Origin: Rhizobium sp. BT04
GTDB taxonomy: Bacteria > Pseudomonadota > Alphaproteobacteria > Rhizobiales > Rhizobiaceae
Assembly (NCBI RefSeq): GCF_030053135.1
Contig: NZ_CP125652.1
Location: 1,550,001-1,614,000, forward strand
Direction: 5' to 3'
Length of the DNA stretch: 64,000 nucleotides
Shown here: positions 46,610-57,000 of the stretch, in pieces
Layout: the number at the start of each line of letters is the position of its first letter
How positions within the stretch are numbered: the first letter of the stretch is position 1
Program-made: the position numbers and the translations under genes
The notes under the pieces: generated by a model
Databases searched by the model: none
The model's input: the letters and a program-made list of their open reading frames with translations, nothing else
Told to the model about the DNA's origin: nothing

Positions 46610-47815
46610 ATGACCGCGACAGCACCCTGGACAATCGAAAAGCCGACCGCCCTGCTCGTTCTTGCCGACGGCACGGTCATCGAAGGCAAGGGCATCGGCG
46701 CCACCGGCAAGGTGCCGGCCGAAGTGGTCTTCAACACGGCGCTGACCGGCTATGAGGAAATCCTGACGGACCCCTCCTATCTCGGCCAGATCGTCACCTT
46801 CACCTTTCCGCATATCGGCAATATCGGCGCCAATGATGAAGACATCGAGGACCTGACCCCTGCCGCCCGCCACGGCGCAGTCGGCGTCATCTTCAAGGCC
46901 GACATCACCGACCCCTCGAACTACCGCGCCGCCAAGCATCTCGACCAATGGCTGAAGGCACGCGGCGTCATCGGTCTCTGCGGCATCGATACGCGCGCGT
47001 TGACCGCCTGGATCCGTGAGAACGGCGCTCCGAACGCCGTGATCGCCCATGATCCGAACGGCGTCTTCGACATCGAGACGCTGAAGGCCGAAGCCAAGGC
47101 CTGGAGCGGCCTCGAAGGTCTCGACCTTGCCAAGGTCGCTTCGTCGGGCCAGTCCTCGCAATGGACAGAGACCCCGTGGGTTTGGAACGAAGGTTACGGT
47201 GAACTCGGCGCGGCGGATGCGAAATACCACGTCGTCTGCCTCGACTACGGCGTCAAGCGCAACATCCTGCGGCTGTTTGCCGGCCTCGATTGCAAGGTGA
47301 CGGTCGTGCCGGCCGCAACGAGCGCCGAAGACGTGCTCGCCATGCAGCCGGACGGCATCTTCCTGTCGAACGGCCCGGGCGATCCGGCGGCAACCGGCGA
47401 ATATGCCGTGCCTGTCATCAAGACGCTTGTGAAGACCGATATCCCGGTCTTCGGCATCTGCCTCGGCCACCAGATGCTGGGTCTCGCCCTCGGCGCCAAG
47501 ACCGAGAAGATGCACCAGGGCCATCACGGCGCCAATCACCCGGTCAAGGACCATACGACGGGCAAGGTCGAGATCGTCTCGATGAACCATGGCTTCGCGG
47601 TCGACTCGAAGTCGCTGCCCCACGGCGTTGAAGAGACTCATATTTCGCTTTTCGACGGCACCAATTGCGGCCTGCGCGTCCTCGGTAAGCAGGTCTTCTC
47701 CGTTCAGCACCATCCGGAAGCCTCTCCCGGCCCGCAGGACAGCCACTATCTCTTCCGCCGCTTCATCAACATGGTGCGCGAGAAGAAGGGCGAACCGGCG
47801 CTCGCCGAACGCTGA
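46610..47815 (+). CDS. carA: Carbamoyl-phosphate synthase small subunit
   Basis: The 401-residue glutaminase subunit has an N-terminal CPSase domain (VLADGTVIEGKGIGATGKVP, GYEEILTDPSYLGQIVTFTF). Its class I amidotransferase domain has nucleophile Cys in FGICLGHQML and His/Glu in QHHPEASPGP. It hydrolyses glutamine and passes ammonia to CarB for arginine and pyrimidine synthesis. The ATG at 46610 matches related carA genes; ATG at 46604 and the longer frame are alternatives. carB lies 6 kb downstream at 54023, not adjacent. Confidence 0.96.
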   Translation: MTATAPWTIEKPTALLVLADGTVIEGKGIGATGKVPAEVVFNTALTGYEEILTDPSYLGQIVTFTFPHIGNIGANDEDIEDLTPAARHGAVGVIFKADITDPSNYRAAKHLDQWLKARGVIGLCGIDTRALTAWIRENGAPNAVIAHDPNGVFDIETLKAEAKAWSGLEGLDLAKVASSGQSSQWTETPWVWNEGYGELGAADAKYHVVCLDYGVKRNILRLFAGLDCKVTVVPAATSAEDVLAMQPDGIFLSNGPGDPAATGEYAVPVIKTLVKTDIPVFGICLGHQMLGLALGAKTEKMHQGHHGANHPVKDHTTGKVEIVSMNHGFAVDSKSLPHGVEETHISLFDGTNCGLRVLGKQVFSVQHHPEASPGPQDSHYLFRRFINMVREKKGEPALAER

Positions 47816-47860
47816 GTTCAAGCCATAGCGTTTTCCGATGAAGGCTCGCTTACAGCGCCG

Positions 47861-47948
47861 CGCGTCTTTTCAGACGCGCAGAGGACGCTGTAACACTTTG
47901 AATTGCTGCATAATTCCTTAAATCGATTCCGATTTGAGGAATTATGCA
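47861..47948. repeat. Double-hairpin intergenic repeat after carA
   Basis: GCGCGTCT/AGACGCGC (47861-47880) is followed by a second palindrome, TGCATAATTCCT/AGGAATTATGCA (47907-47948), with inner AAATCG/CGATTT. Such a two-part element is a frequent rhizobial intergenic repeat. It could also end the carA transcript. Confidence 0.65.
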
Positions 47949-48042
47949 GCGGCCGGGCCTTTTCTTTATTCGCCTATTGACCTCAGCTTAACTTGAGGAA
48001 TTACAGATCTGCCTGCAAACATCCGATGCAGGAGAAAAGTGG

Positions 48043-48363
48043 ATGAGCGGAGCTCTCTATCGTGTCGACAAGTTCATCGTGCCGACGGCGGCGCGCGAGG
48101 AATTTCTTGTCAAAGTGATGATGACCCACAAGCTGCTGGAGGCGCAGGAGGGTTTCATCGATCACAGGGTGCTGGAGCAGGTCGCCGGCCCCGGCGAATT
48201 CAATTTCGTCACCATCGCCGAATGGGAAAATACCGAGGTCGTCGAACGCGCGCGGGCCACCGTGGCAGCGGCTCATAAGGCGGCCAATTTCGATCCGCAG
48301 GAAATGTTTGCGCGTCTCGGCATTCGCGCCGATATCGCCAGCTACAAACCCGTCGCGGCCTGA
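48043..48363 (+). CDS. Antibiotic biosynthesis monooxygenase (ABM) domain protein
   Basis: The 106-residue protein has the ABM dimeric ferredoxin-like fold pattern: YRVDKFIVPTAAREEFLVKV, LLEAQEGFIDHRVLEQVAGP and FNFVTIAEWENTEVVERARA. The family includes quinol monooxygenases and heme-degrading enzymes, but many members have unknown roles. GGAG lies before the ATG at 48043. It is single-gene, and its stop is 17 bases from the convergent MATE gene. Confidence 0.85.
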   Translation: MSGALYRVDKFIVPTAAREEFLVKVMMTHKLLEAQEGFIDHRVLEQVAGPGEFNFVTIAEWENTEVVERARATVAAAHKAANFDPQEMFARLGIRADIASYKPVAA

Positions 48364-48380
48364 CGGCATCGGCGGCCGGC

Positions 48381-49784
48381 TCAGGCGCGGGCCAGCTTCG
48401 CCTCCCGGCGAAGGAGAAGGTAGAAGCGCGTGCAGAGCATGACGGCGGCCGCTGCCAGCCCGACGAGGAAACCGAACCAGATGCCGATGCCGCCGAAGCC
48501 CAGCGGGAAGGCAAAGGCCCAGGCCAGGAAGAAGCCGATCGGCCAGTAGGCGATCAACGCCATGATCATCGGCACGCGCGCATCCTTGAGGCCGCGCAGC
48601 AATCCATTGGCGATCACCTGCAGCCCGTCGACGAGCTGGAAAAGCCCGGCAACGACGATCAGCGGCCCGGCATAGGCAAGCACTTCGGGCGCTTCGGGCG
48701 AGTTGACGTCGAGGAACCAGCTGCCGAGGAAATGCGGCATGGTGGCAAAGAGCACCGAGCCCACCGCCGAAATGGCGCAGGCGAGGATGAGCACCATGAT
48801 CGAAGCCCGCACCAGCCCATCATAATCGCCCTGCCCGTGCGCGACGCCGACGCGCACCGTCGCCGCCTGGCTGAGGCCGAGCGGGATCATGAAGGCGATC
48901 GAGGCCCATTGCAGGGCAATGCCGTGGGCGGCAAGCTCGAGGGTGCCGATATAGCCCATCAGCAGCGAGGCCACCGTGAACAGGCTGACCTCGGCAAGGA
49001 TGGTGACGCTGATCGGGAAACCAAGCCGGATGACTTCCAGCAGCGCATGCCAGTCGGGCTTCCAGAACCGCACGAAGATCTCGTAGCGCCGGGTCTCTTC
49101 CCGCCGCTGCACGAAAGCCAGGATGAAGAGGAAGCCGGCCGTCTGCACGACGACCGAAACGATCGCCGCGCCCTCGAGCCCCATCGCCGGAAAGCCGAAA
49201 TGGCCGAGCACGAGCATATAGGCGAAGATGGCATTCATCACCAGCGTGGCGATGGTGACGTTGAGGATGATGCCCGCCTTGCCGATGGCGCTGACCAGCG
49301 CCCGCATGACGTTGAAGAGCAGCGCCGGCAACACGCCGAACTGGCCGATCATGATGTAGCCACGGGCGAGCTTGGCCACCTCGGGCTTCTGCTGTGCGAA
49401 GAGAAGGATCTGCTCCGAATTGAAGAAGGCCGGCTGCATGATGGCCCAGTATGCGATCACCACCCACAGACCCATGCGCAGCGCCCGGCGCACCGAGATA
49501 ACGTCGCCGCGGCCATAGGCTTGCGCCACCATCGGAATAACGGCGATGGCAAAGCCCGAGCCGAAGATCAGGATCGTGAACAGGAATTGCGCCGCAATCA
49601 CCATCGCCGCCAGATGCTCGGCGCCGAGGCGGCCGACGATCATCACGTCCGTGGTGTTGATGCCGAGCTGGGCAAGCTGCGCGCCGATCAGCGGAATGCC
49701 GAGCGCCAGCGTTGCACGGAAATGTGCGCCCCAACGATTATCGGTTGTCGGCGCAAGCCTGCGCGCGTCGATCGGCGTGTCCAT
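48381..49784 (-). CDS. MATE-family multidrug/Na+ efflux transporter
   Basis: The 467-residue membrane protein has 12 hydrophobic segments and MATE features: LGIPLIGAQLAQLGINTTDV, MIVGRLGAEHLAAMVIAAQF and a second-half repeat (GFPISVTILAEVSLFTVASL). NorM-type transporters expel cationic drugs or flavonoids using Na+ or H+. The ATG at 49784 starts the protein; the longer frame to 49838 has no support. Possible cargo in rhizobia includes plant flavonoids, but this is unknown. Confidence 0.88.
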   Translation of the reverse strand: MDTPIDARRLAPTTDNRWGAHFRATLALGIPLIGAQLAQLGINTTDVMIVGRLGAEHLAAMVIAAQFLFTILIFGSGFAIAVIPMVAQAYGRGDVISVRRALRMGLWVVIAYWAIMQPAFFNSEQILLFAQQKPEVAKLARGYIMIGQFGVLPALLFNVMRALVSAIGKAGIILNVTIATLVMNAIFAYMLVLGHFGFPAMGLEGAAIVSVVVQTAGFLFILAFVQRREETRRYEIFVRFWKPDWHALLEVIRLGFPISVTILAEVSLFTVASLLMGYIGTLELAAHGIALQWASIAFMIPLGLSQAATVRVGVAHGQGDYDGLVRASIMVLILACAISAVGSVLFATMPHFLGSWFLDVNSPEAPEVLAYAGPLIVVAGLFQLVDGLQVIANGLLRGLKDARVPMIMALIAYWPIGFFLAWAFAFPLGFGGIGIWFGFLVGLAAAAVMLCTRFYLLLRREAKLARA

Positions 49785-49926
49785 GACACTAGTCCTGTGA
49801 TTGAAATCGCGTCGCCGCCGCTCGCGGCAAAATATCATTCCGGACTTAGATCAAAGCCCGGCGAAGAACTACCCCAAAACAGGCAGATGATGAAAAATTC
49901 ATCATCACATCAGCATTCCTGATCGA

Positions 49927-51171
49927 TCAACCCGCCGCTTCCAGCGCCTCGGCCGACTCGCGAACCCGGACCCGGACGAGGAACACGCCGGCGGCCACCA
50001 GGATGAACAGGGCGGCGGTCAGATAGGGCGCACCGGCAAAGGTGACCGGGGCCTCGGGCCGCGTGAAATAACCGAACATCTGCGTGAAGATCAGCGGTCC
50101 AAGGATGGTGGTGATGCTGCTGAGGCTGGTCAACGCGCCCTGCAGCTCGCCCTGCGCCGACGGCGGCACCATGCCGGCGGCGATGCTGCGCAACGGCGGA
50201 TCGGCGACGTTTTCCATGACGGTCGCAACGATGATGACATAGACCACCCAGCCCTCCCAGGCGAAGGCATAGCCGGTGAGCCCGACCGCCGAAAAGCAGA
50301 GGCCGAGCAAAGCGGTCTTCCACTCGCCGAGCACCGGCACGATCCGCGGCAGAACCAGCCCCATGACAACAGCCGCACCGATGCCGTAAATGCCGAGCGA
50401 CAGGCCGATCTGTCCCTCGCTCCAGCCGTAGCGATAGGTCGAGACGAACGACCAGACCGAGGGATAGACGGCATGCGCCAGGAAGAACAGGAACATCACA
50501 AGGCTGACCCAGCCGATGCCGGGATAATGGCGCATCTGGCGCAACGCGCCGAGCGGATTGGCGCGCTTCCACTCGAACCGGCGGCGGTTCTTCGCCTCCA
50601 GCGTTTCCGGCAGCAGGAAGCAGGCGGCGATGAAATTGACAAGCGATAGCGCCGCCGCGCCGAGGAAGGGCACACGCGGGCCGAATTCGCCGAGAACACC
50701 GCCGACCACCGGGCCGATGGTGAAACCGACGCCGAAGGCGATGCCGATCAGCCCGAAATTCTTCGCCCGGTTCTCCTCCGTGCTGATATCGGCGATATAG
50801 GCCGAACAGGTGGCGAAGCTGCCGCCGCTGATGCCGGCAAGCACACGCCCGACGAACAGCATCCAGAAGCTGGTGGCGATGCCGCAGATAAAATTGTCGA
50901 TCGCAAAGGTCAGCACCGACAGCAGAAGGATCGGCCGGCGGCCGAAACGGTCGGACAGGTTTCCGAGCAGCGGCGCGAACAGGAACTGCATGCCGGCATA
51001 GACCAGCATTAGCCAGCCGCCGTCGATCGCCGCATCGCTGACGCTGCCGCCGGTCAGTTGCTCCAGATAGGCGGGCAGCACCGGCATGATGATGGCGATG
51101 CCGATAATGTCGAGAAAAAGGATGATGAAGACCAGGAAAAGGCCGCGGCGAACGAATTTGGGATCAAGCAT
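49927..51171 (-). CDS. TetA-type MFS efflux transporter
   Basis: The 414-residue protein has 12 hydrophobic segments and the TetA-like signatures GNLSDRFGRRPILLLS (motif A) and VLAGISGGSFATCSAYIADI, plus GFTIGPVVGGVLGEFGPRVP. The organisation is that of class A-C tetracycline/H+ antiporters, though chromosomal relatives often have other substrates. No TetR-type repressor gene is adjacent. It is a single gene. Confidence 0.88.
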   Translation of the reverse strand: MLDPKFVRRGLFLVFIILFLDIIGIAIIMPVLPAYLEQLTGGSVSDAAIDGGWLMLVYAGMQFLFAPLLGNLSDRFGRRPILLLSVLTFAIDNFICGIATSFWMLFVGRVLAGISGGSFATCSAYIADISTEENRAKNFGLIGIAFGVGFTIGPVVGGVLGEFGPRVPFLGAAALSLVNFIAACFLLPETLEAKNRRRFEWKRANPLGALRQMRHYPGIGWVSLVMFLFFLAHAVYPSVWSFVSTYRYGWSEGQIGLSLGIYGIGAAVVMGLVLPRIVPVLGEWKTALLGLCFSAVGLTGYAFAWEGWVVYVIIVATVMENVADPPLRSIAAGMVPPSAQGELQGALTSLSSITTILGPLIFTQMFGYFTRPEAPVTFAGAPYLTAALFILVAAGVFLVRVRVRESAEALEAAG

Positions 51172-51341
51172 GAGGCATCTCTACAGCGGTTGGTTCTGAA
51201 AAGACGATCTCGTCGCCGAGAAAGTGACATAGCTCAGAAAAGAAACCGAAACAATCCGTGAACATTTCAAAGTTTTTGATAATGCTGCACGGGAAGTTCA
51301 TGAGACGCTTCAACCGCAGAGCGCGCGCTGTCGTTTCAGCT

Positions 51342-51434
51342 TCAGGAGACCGGAAGCCGCCCAGCGGATCGCCGGGCGACACGTTCCCTTGCAATTGCCG
51401 CGACGGCATCCAGATCACTCAAAGGATCGCTCAT
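51342..51434 (-). pseudogene. Possible remnant of a LysR-type regulator N-terminus
   Basis: A 30-codon frame starts MSDPLSDLDAVAAIARER, which resembles the first helix of LysR regulators, and then loses similarity. It lies directly upstream of, and divergent from, the aldo/keto reductase gene, where LysR regulators often sit. It is too short for certainty. The remainder of the 373-base gap 51172-51544 shows no gene. Confidence 0.25.
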
Positions 51435-51544
51435 TGTGCATTTCCCAGCACAGCCTGTTCGATGCCGTCCGATTATCGCTCGAACGCGAATGCGGTAGAA
51501 CGGTATCGACAGCGCCGCTCGCGGCGAGGACGAAGGAGAAGACA

Positions 51545-52537
51545 ATGCAGACCTATCGTTTGGGAAAGACCGGACCCGAAGTCTCGGCGATCGGCCTCGG
51601 CTGCATGGGCATGTCGGGCATGTATGGTCCCTCCGACCGCGCAGAAAGCATCGCGACGATCCATGCCGCGCTCGATGCCGGCATCAACCTGCTCGATACC
51701 GGCGATTTCTACGGCATGGGCCACAATGAGATGCTGATCGGCGAGGCATTGAAAGGGCGCAAGCGCGAGAATGCCGTCATCAGCGTCAAGTTCGGCGCGC
51801 TCCGTGATCCCGCAAGCGGCTGGAGCGGCATCGATGCCCGCCCGGTCGCGGTGAAGAATTTCCTCGCCTACACGCTGCAACGCCTCGGCGTCGACCATAT
51901 CGATATCTATCGCCCGGCTCGCCTCGACCCGAACGTGCCGATCGAGGACACGGTCGGCGCCATCGCCGATATGGTCAAGGCGGGCTATGTCAGACATATC
52001 GGCCTGTCGGAAGTCGGCGCCGAGACGATCCGCCGCGCCGCCGCTGTTGCCCCGATCGTCGACCTGCAGATCGAATATTCGCTGATTTCGCGCGGCATCG
52101 AGGAGAAGATCCTGCCGACGACCCGCGAACTCGGCATCTCGATTACCGCTTACGGCGTGCTCTCGCGCGGCCTGATCAGCGGCCACTGGCAGAAAGGCAA
52201 GGCCACGGCCGGCGACTTCCGTACCCATAGCCCACGCTTCCAGGAAGGCAATATCGAGCAGAACCTCGCTCTGGTGGAGAAGCTGCGCGAGATCGCCGAG
52301 GCAAAAAGCGTCTCGGTCGCCCAGATCGCTATCGCCTGGGTCGCCGCCAAGGGCGGGGATATCGTCCCGATCATCGGCGCCCGCCGCCGCGACCGGCTTA
52401 GCGAGGCGCTCGGCTCACGCGCGGTCGACCTGTCACCGGAGGATTTCGCCGCCATCGAACGTGCCGTCCCGAAGGATGCGGCGGCGGGTGGGCGCTATCC
52501 CGAACATGTGCTGCAGCATATGGACAGTGAGAAGTAG
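51545..52537 (+). CDS. Aldo/keto reductase
   Basis: The 330-residue protein is an AKR TIM barrel with YRLGKTGPEVSAIGLGCMGM, NLLDTGDFYGMGHNEMLIGE (catalytic Asp/Tyr) and the Lys strand VISVKFGALRDP. It continues with HIDIYRPARLDPNVPIEDTV and the coenzyme-binding IIGARRRDRLSEAL. It probably reduces aldehydes with NADPH. AAGGAGAAG precedes the ATG at 51545; the frame opens to 51389 without support. A possible LysR remnant lies upstream. Confidence 0.9.
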   Translation: MQTYRLGKTGPEVSAIGLGCMGMSGMYGPSDRAESIATIHAALDAGINLLDTGDFYGMGHNEMLIGEALKGRKRENAVISVKFGALRDPASGWSGIDARPVAVKNFLAYTLQRLGVDHIDIYRPARLDPNVPIEDTVGAIADMVKAGYVRHIGLSEVGAETIRRAAAVAPIVDLQIEYSLISRGIEEKILPTTRELGISITAYGVLSRGLISGHWQKGKATAGDFRTHSPRFQEGNIEQNLALVEKLREIAEAKSVSVAQIAIAWVAAKGGDIVPIIGARRRDRLSEALGSRAVDLSPEDFAAIERAVPKDAAAGGRYPEHVLQHMDSEK

Positions 52538-52581
52538 GCAGCAGGCGAATTGACGGGACTGCACGGCAAAACGCTACCCCC

Positions 52582-53502
52582 TCAAACCGGCCCTGAAAAC
52601 GTATCGCAGGCCGTCAGCTGTCCGCTGTCGAAGCCGCGCTTGAACCACCTGACGCGCTGCGCCGAGGTGCCGTGGTTGAAACTTTCGGGCACGACGTAAC
52701 CCTGCGACCGCTTCTGCAGCGTATCGTCGCCGATCTGCTGGGCGGCGTTCAGCGCTTCCTCCAGGTCGCCGCTCTCCAGCAGTCCCTTCTGCTGGGTGTA
52801 TTTGCCCCAGATGCCGGCGAAGCAATCGGCCTGCAATTCGACGCGCACCGACATCTTGTTGGCTTCCTCCTCGCTCATGCGTTGGCGGGCCTGGTTGAAC
52901 TTCGGCAGAATGCCGAGCAGGTTCTGCACGTGATGGCCGACCTCGTGGGCGACGACATAGGCCTCGGCGAAATCGCCCGACGCGCCGAAGCGGTCGGAAA
53001 GCTCCTGGAAGAATTCGGTGTCGAGATAGAGCTTATGGTCGCCCGGGCAGTAGAACGGGCCTGTTGCCGATGATGCGGAGCCGCAGGCCGATGCCGTCGA
53101 GCCCGAGAACAACACCAGGCGCGGCTCCTCGTAAGTCCGGCCCTGCGCCTGGAAGATTCCCTGCCAGGTATCCTCGGTCTCGGCCAGAACGGTACGCATG
53201 AAAGCAGTCATCTCGTCATTGGCGGGCGCGCGCGTTCCGCCCGACTGGCTCTGCTCGTAGCCGGGGCCACTCGTCACGCCGCCGGTGTCGAGCACCTGCA
53301 TCAGGTCGATGCCCATCGCCTTGAAGATGAAATAGATGACGACGAGGAAGATGATCGTGCCGATGCTCAAGCCCCCGCCGGCGCGGCGAACGCCGCCGCC
53401 GGAGGGAAAGTTGAAGCCGCCGCCGCGGCCGAAACCGCCGCCGGTCGGATCGCCGCGGCGATCCTCGATATTGTCGGACTGACGCCGGCCTCTCCATTCC
53501 AT
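52582..53502 (-). CDS. Neutral zinc metallopeptidase (YpfJ type)
   Basis: The 306-residue protein has a Gly-rich N-terminal region (GGGFGRGGGFNFPSGGGVRR), one membrane segment (SIGTIIFLVVIYFIFKAMGI) and a periplasmic peptidase domain. That domain carries HEVGHHVQNLLGILP and downstream Glu/Cys (ELQADCFAGIWGKY). This matches the neutral zinc metallopeptidase YpfJ family (HExxH catalytic). The ATG at 53502 follows GGGGAGAGC. Function in envelope maintenance is a guess. Confidence 0.9.
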   Translation of the reverse strand: MEWRGRRQSDNIEDRRGDPTGGGFGRGGGFNFPSGGGVRRAGGGLSIGTIIFLVVIYFIFKAMGIDLMQVLDTGGVTSGPGYEQSQSGGTRAPANDEMTAFMRTVLAETEDTWQGIFQAQGRTYEEPRLVLFSGSTASACGSASSATGPFYCPGDHKLYLDTEFFQELSDRFGASGDFAEAYVVAHEVGHHVQNLLGILPKFNQARQRMSEEEANKMSVRVELQADCFAGIWGKYTQQKGLLESGDLEEALNAAQQIGDDTLQKRSQGYVVPESFNHGTSAQRVRWFKRGFDSGQLTACDTFSGPV

Positions 53503-53697
53503 CTTCGCTCTCCCCGGCAATGCCTCTGCTTGCACTTTAAGGAATCTATATATCCGTCGGCGGCCGGAATTCCAGCAACTTCATCAGGGCAATCGGCCCC
53601 CCCCCGCCTCCGCGAGGACCGTGGACCGCTGCAGCGCTCTTGCGCCAGGAGCATTGCCCGCGCCGGTATCAGCAGCGGGAAACCGGGACATCCTGAA

Positions 53698-53852
53698 GGA
53701 AACCGCCGCGCCGCCGATCTCATCGCCTCCGCCCAGATCAAGGTCGAGCCGCGGATATCCGGCGGATCGGGCTGGAGGAGGCCGCAGTCGCCATCGTCAA
53801 TCCGGCGCGTGGCGGCGAAATCCGGCTGCCGGTCGTGCTCGACGGGGAATAG
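53698..53852 (+). pseudogene. Remnant of a zinc-type (MDR) dehydrogenase C-terminus
   Basis: One frame reads NRRAADLIASAQIKVEP, and another, from about 53763, reads RIGLEEAAVAIVNPARGGEI then RLPVVLDGE and stop. Joined, they match the end of medium-chain alcohol/sorbitol-type dehydrogenases. A frameshift separates them and no upstream catalytic domain remains. The 520-base gap 53503-54022 before carB holds only this remnant. Confidence 0.55.
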
Positions 53853-54022
53853 GCTTTCGCGGCGTGTTGGATTCCTGTCGATTCCGCGATTTATGGGGTT
53901 CCGTTTGCAAATACATTTGCCTATAAGCCGCTTCTAGCCTGAAAAGACCCTCAATGCGCGACCCGACCCGGTGATCTCCCACCCTGGCCGGCTTTCTGCG
54001 CAGCTAGAAATGGATATCGCCC

Positions 54023-57000
54023 ATGCCGAAGCGCCAAGACATCAAATCGATCCTCATCATCGGCGCGGGACCGATCGTCATTGGCCAGGCTTGCGAGTTC
54101 GATTATTCCGGCACCCAGGCCTGCAAGGCGCTGAAGGAGGAAGGCTACCGCGTCATCCTCGTCAACTCCAACCCGGCGACGATCATGACCGATCCGGGCC
54201 TGGCCGACGCCACCTATGTCGAGCCGATCACCCCCGAGGTCGTCGCCAAGATCATCGCCAAGGAGCGCCCGGACGCGCTGCTGCCGACCATGGGCGGCCA
54301 GACGGCGCTGAATACCGCGCTGTCGCTGAAGCGCATGGGCGTGCTCGATCGCTACAATGTCGAAATGATCGGCGCAAAGCCCGCCGCCATCGACATGGCC
54401 GAGGACCGCGCGCTGTTCCGTGAGGCGATGGGCCGTATCGGCCTGGAAACGCCGCGCTCGATGCTGGCGAACGCCACCGATATCAAGGATCTCGACCGCA
54501 AGACCCACGAAGCCGAGCGCAGCAAGCTGCGCGAAAGCCTTTCCGGCGCAGACCTCGACAAGGCGCTGGACGAGCTGGAAAACCAGTGGAATCTCGGCGA
54601 AAGCGACCGCAAGCAGCGCTACATGAACCATGCCGTGGCGATCGCCGCCCAGGCGCTCGACCATGTCGGCCTGCCCGCCATCATCCGCCCCTCCTTCACG
54701 CTTGGCGGCACCGGCGGCGGCATTGCCTACAACCGCTCGGAATTCTTCGAGATCGTCGGCGGCGGCCTCGACGCGTCGCCGACCACCGAAGTGCTGATCG
54801 AAGAATCGGTGCTCGGCTGGAAAGAGTATGAGATGGAGGTCGTCCGCGACAAGGCGGACAACTGCATCATCATCTGCTCGATCGAGAACATCGACCCGAT
54901 GGGCGTCCACACCGGCGATTCGATCACCGTCGCCCCGGCGCTGACGCTGACCGACAAGGAATACCAGATCATGCGCAACGCCTCGATCGCGGTGCTGCGC
55001 GAGATCGGCGTCGAGACCGGCGGCTCGAACGTCCAGTTCGCCGTCAATCCGAAGGACGGCCGTCTCGTCGTCATCGAGATGAACCCGCGTGTGTCGCGTT
55101 CCTCGGCGCTGGCCTCCAAGGCCACCGGCTTCCCGATCGCCAAGATCGCCGCCAAGCTCGCCATCGGCTATACGCTTGACGAATTGGACAACGACATCAC
55201 CGGCGGCGCCACGCCTGCCTCCTTCGAACCGTCGATCGACTACGTCGTCACCAAGATCCCGCGTTTCGCTTTCGAGAAATTCCCCGGCGCCTCGCCGGTG
55301 CTGACGACCGCGATGAAGTCAGTCGGCGAAGTCATGGCGATCGGCCGCACCTTCGCCGAATCGCTGCAGAAGGCGTTGCGCGGTCTCGAAACCGGCCTGA
55401 CTGGCCTCGATGAGATCGAGATCCCCGACTCCGAGGAAGGCGAATCCAGCCACAACGCCATCCGCGCCGCCATCGGCACACCGACGCCGGATCGCCTGCG
55501 CATGGTCGCCCAGGCGCTGCGCATGGGTCTCAGCATCGAAGAGGTGCATGAGGGCTGCAAGATCGATCCCTGGTTCATCGCCGAACTCAAGAACATCGTC
55601 GACACGGAAGCCCGTATCCGCGAGCATGGCCTGCCGGAGGATGCCGCCAACCTGCGCATGCTGAAGGCCATGGGCTTTTCCGACGCGCGCCTGGCAACAC
55701 TGACCGGCAAGCGCCCGAAGCAGATCGCCGAGTTCCGAAACAGCCTGAACGTCCGCCCGGTCTTCAAGCGGATCGATACCTGTGCCGCCGAATTCGCCTC
55801 GCCGACCGCTTACATGTATTCGACCTATGAGACGCCCTTCGTCGGCGCCGCCCGCTCCGAGGCCGAAGTGTCCGACCGCAAGAAGGTCGTCATTCTCGGC
55901 GGCGGCCCGAATCGCATCGGCCAGGGCATCGAGTTCGATTATTGCTGCTGCCATGCCGCCTTCGCATTGAAGGATGCCGGTTATGAAGCGATCATGATCA
56001 ACTGCAACCCGGAAACCGTCTCGACCGACTACGACACGTCAGACCGCCTCTATTTCGAGCCGCTGACGGCCGAAGACGTGATCGAGATCCTGCGCGCCGA
56101 GCAGGAAAAGGGCGAAGTCGTCGGCGTCATCGTCCAGTTCGGCGGCCAGACGCCGCTGAAGCTCGCCGAAGCGCTCGAAAAGAACGGCATCCCGATCCTC
56201 GGCACCGCGCCCGATATGATCGACCTCGCCGAAGACCGCGACCGCTTCCAGAAGCTGCTGATGAAGCTCGACCTCAACCAGCCGAATAACGGCATCGCCT
56301 ATTCGGTCGAGCAGGCCCGCCTGGTCGCTGCCGAAATCGGCTTCCCGCTGGTCGTGCGCCCCTCCTACGTGCTCGGCGGCCGCGCCATGCAGATCCTGCA
56401 CTCGGAAGGCCAGCTGCAGACCTACCTGCTCGATACCGTTCCGGAACTGGTGCCGGAGGATATCAAACAGCGTTATCCGAATGACAAGACCGGCCAGATC
56501 AACACCCTGCTCGGCAAGAACCCGCTGCTCTTCGACAGCTATCTCAGCCACGCCATCGAAGTCGACGTCGACTGCCTCTCTGATGGCACCGACGTCTATG
56601 TCGCCGGCATCATGGAACATATCGAGGAAGCCGGCATCCATTCCGGCGACAGCGCCTGCTCGCTGCCGCCGCGCTCGCTGCCCGTCGAACTGCTCGACGA
56701 GCTGGAGCGCCAGGCAAAGGCGATGGCCAAGGCGCTCAATGTCGGCGGTCTGATGAACGTCCAGTTCGCCATCAAGGACGGCACCGTCTACGTTCTCGAA
56801 GTCAATCCGCGCGCCTCGCGCACCGTGCCCTTCGTCGCCAAGACCATCGGCGCGCCGATCGCCAAGATCGCCGCCCGTGTGATGGCCGGCGAAAAACTCG
56901 ACGCGACCTTCGCCGCCTATGGGCAAAAGCCCGATCCGCGCAAGCTCAAGCATATCGCCGTCAAGGAAGCCGTCTTCCCCTTCGCCCGCTTCCCCGGCGT

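Noticed and set aside
53530..53937. Plus-strand ORF of 135 codons before carB
   Set aside because: It only partly covers the frameshifted dehydrogenase relic, and the rest is not protein-like.
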